A stretch of 5,600 nt of DNA from CAZCSY01 sp964501505. GTDB lineage: Bacteria; Omnitrophota; Gorgyraeia; Velamenicoccales; Velamenicoccaceae. Position numbers and translations under genes: made by a program. Every line of letters begins with the position of its first letter. The first letter of the stretch is position 1. The DNA lies in contig CAZCSY010000097.1 in the NCBI GenBank assembly GCA_964501505.1, forward strand, positions 1 through 5,600. Direction: 5' to 3'. The notes beneath the pieces were generated by a model. That model did not search any database. It was not told where the DNA came from and saw only the letters and a program-made list of their open reading frames with translations. Below are positions 5,235 to 5,600 of this stretch, piece after piece.

Positions 5235-5600
5235 ATGAACAAAAAAGTAATCTTTGTTTTTATTTTGACTATAATCGCGCTGGTTATCCTTGCATTATTC
5301 AGTTTCGGCCCATTAGCTAACAAGCGCAATGCGGCAGGAATCAATCCATCGTCATTAAAGCCAGTATCTACGGAAACAGCGAACAAGGGAAATATCTCAG
5401 TGGCTTTGAGTCTATACCTCAACCGGGATGCAGTAGAAAACTATTACGGCGTTCAACTGCCGCAAAAATGGAATGTTAGTGCAGGCAATAAAGCAGGTAG
5501 TTACTCTGTAAGCTTTTCCGGAGGCATCGGCACAGTGGAATTGATGGATGTGCCTGACAACAGCACTTTGGAATTATTTATATTAAGCCAGCAGGAGCCG
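5235..5600 (+). CDS. Exported or membrane-anchored protein of unknown function, N-terminal 122 residues (runs off window)
   Basis: An open frame of 122 codons starts at ATG 5235 and is still open at the last base, so the 3' end is missing. Purine-rich AAGGATGGA (5221-5229) sits five bases upstream as ribosome-binding site. The N-terminus MNKK followed by a hydrophobic stretch (residues 5-24) is a signal peptide or single membrane anchor. A possible cleavage lies near GPLA-NK (residue 28), but no lipobox cysteine is present. The rest is extracytoplasmic in character: a Ser/Asn-rich linker (about 29-52), then NISVALSLYL (53-62), YYGVQLPQKWNV (70-81), SYSVSFSGG (89-97) and TVELMDVPDNSTLELFILSQQ (from 100). 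The alternating hydrophobic pattern and the 'Y.V.LP..W.V' phrase suggest a beta-rich fold, perhaps PsbP-like, but I do not recognise the family with confidence. It is separated from the upstream membrane genes by 212 bases and may be a separate transcription unit. Confidence 0.72.
   Translation, partial: MNKKVIFVFILTIIALVILALFSFGPLANKRNAAGINPSSLKPVSTETANKGNISVALSLYLNRDAVENYYGVQLPQKWNVSAGNKAGSYSVSFSGGIGTVELMDVPDNSTLELFILSQQEP

Noticed and set aside
1..5600. CRISPR array, tRNA, rRNA, insertion sequence or toxin-antitoxin pair
   Set aside because: No regular repeat-spacer pattern, RNA gene, transposase or small paired genes were seen on either strand.

Overview
The window suggests an uncultured or little-studied Gram-negative-type bacterium. 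All supported genes are on the + strand, with purine-rich Shine-Dalgarno sites. The gene set recalls anaerobic environmental lineages such as Omnitrophota or Desulfobacterota: a UPF0371/DUF1846 protein, a stand-alone EF-Tu domain-2-like protein, a one-domain EamA transporter and a small MscS-type protein. No marker gene here fixes the lineage, so this placement is tentative.

The window has two halves of different base composition. The left part (1-1301) is GC-rich; a hand count gives 36 of 60 G+C at 241-300. It holds the C-terminal part of a DUF1846 gene, cut by the window edge, and an 84-residue elongation-factor-like gene. From about 1490 the sequence turns AT-rich; 14 of 60 are G+C at 1741-1800. 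The junction, 1302-1493, has no gene. It holds a perfect 9-base anti-SD complement with no start codon at normal spacing, alternative hairpins, a C7 run and a G10 run.

The AT-rich part carries four membrane-protein genes in a row: an isoprenylcysteine methyltransferase-like enzyme (1494-2156), an EamA/DMT half-transporter (2203-2625), an MFS permease with a charged C-terminal tail (2651-4177) and a small MscS/TM-helix channel-like protein (4192-5022). Gaps are 46, 25 and 14 bases, which fits one operon. After a 212-base gap with a weak terminator-like hairpin, the start of an exported or membrane-anchored protein of unknown function (5235 onward) runs off the right edge.

A working model is a membrane-stress or small-molecule export cluster: two exporter-like permeases, an osmotic-release-type channel and a membrane methyltransferase. 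The substrate cannot be read from the sequence. I saw no CRISPR array, tRNA, rRNA, insertion sequence or other clear mobile element.
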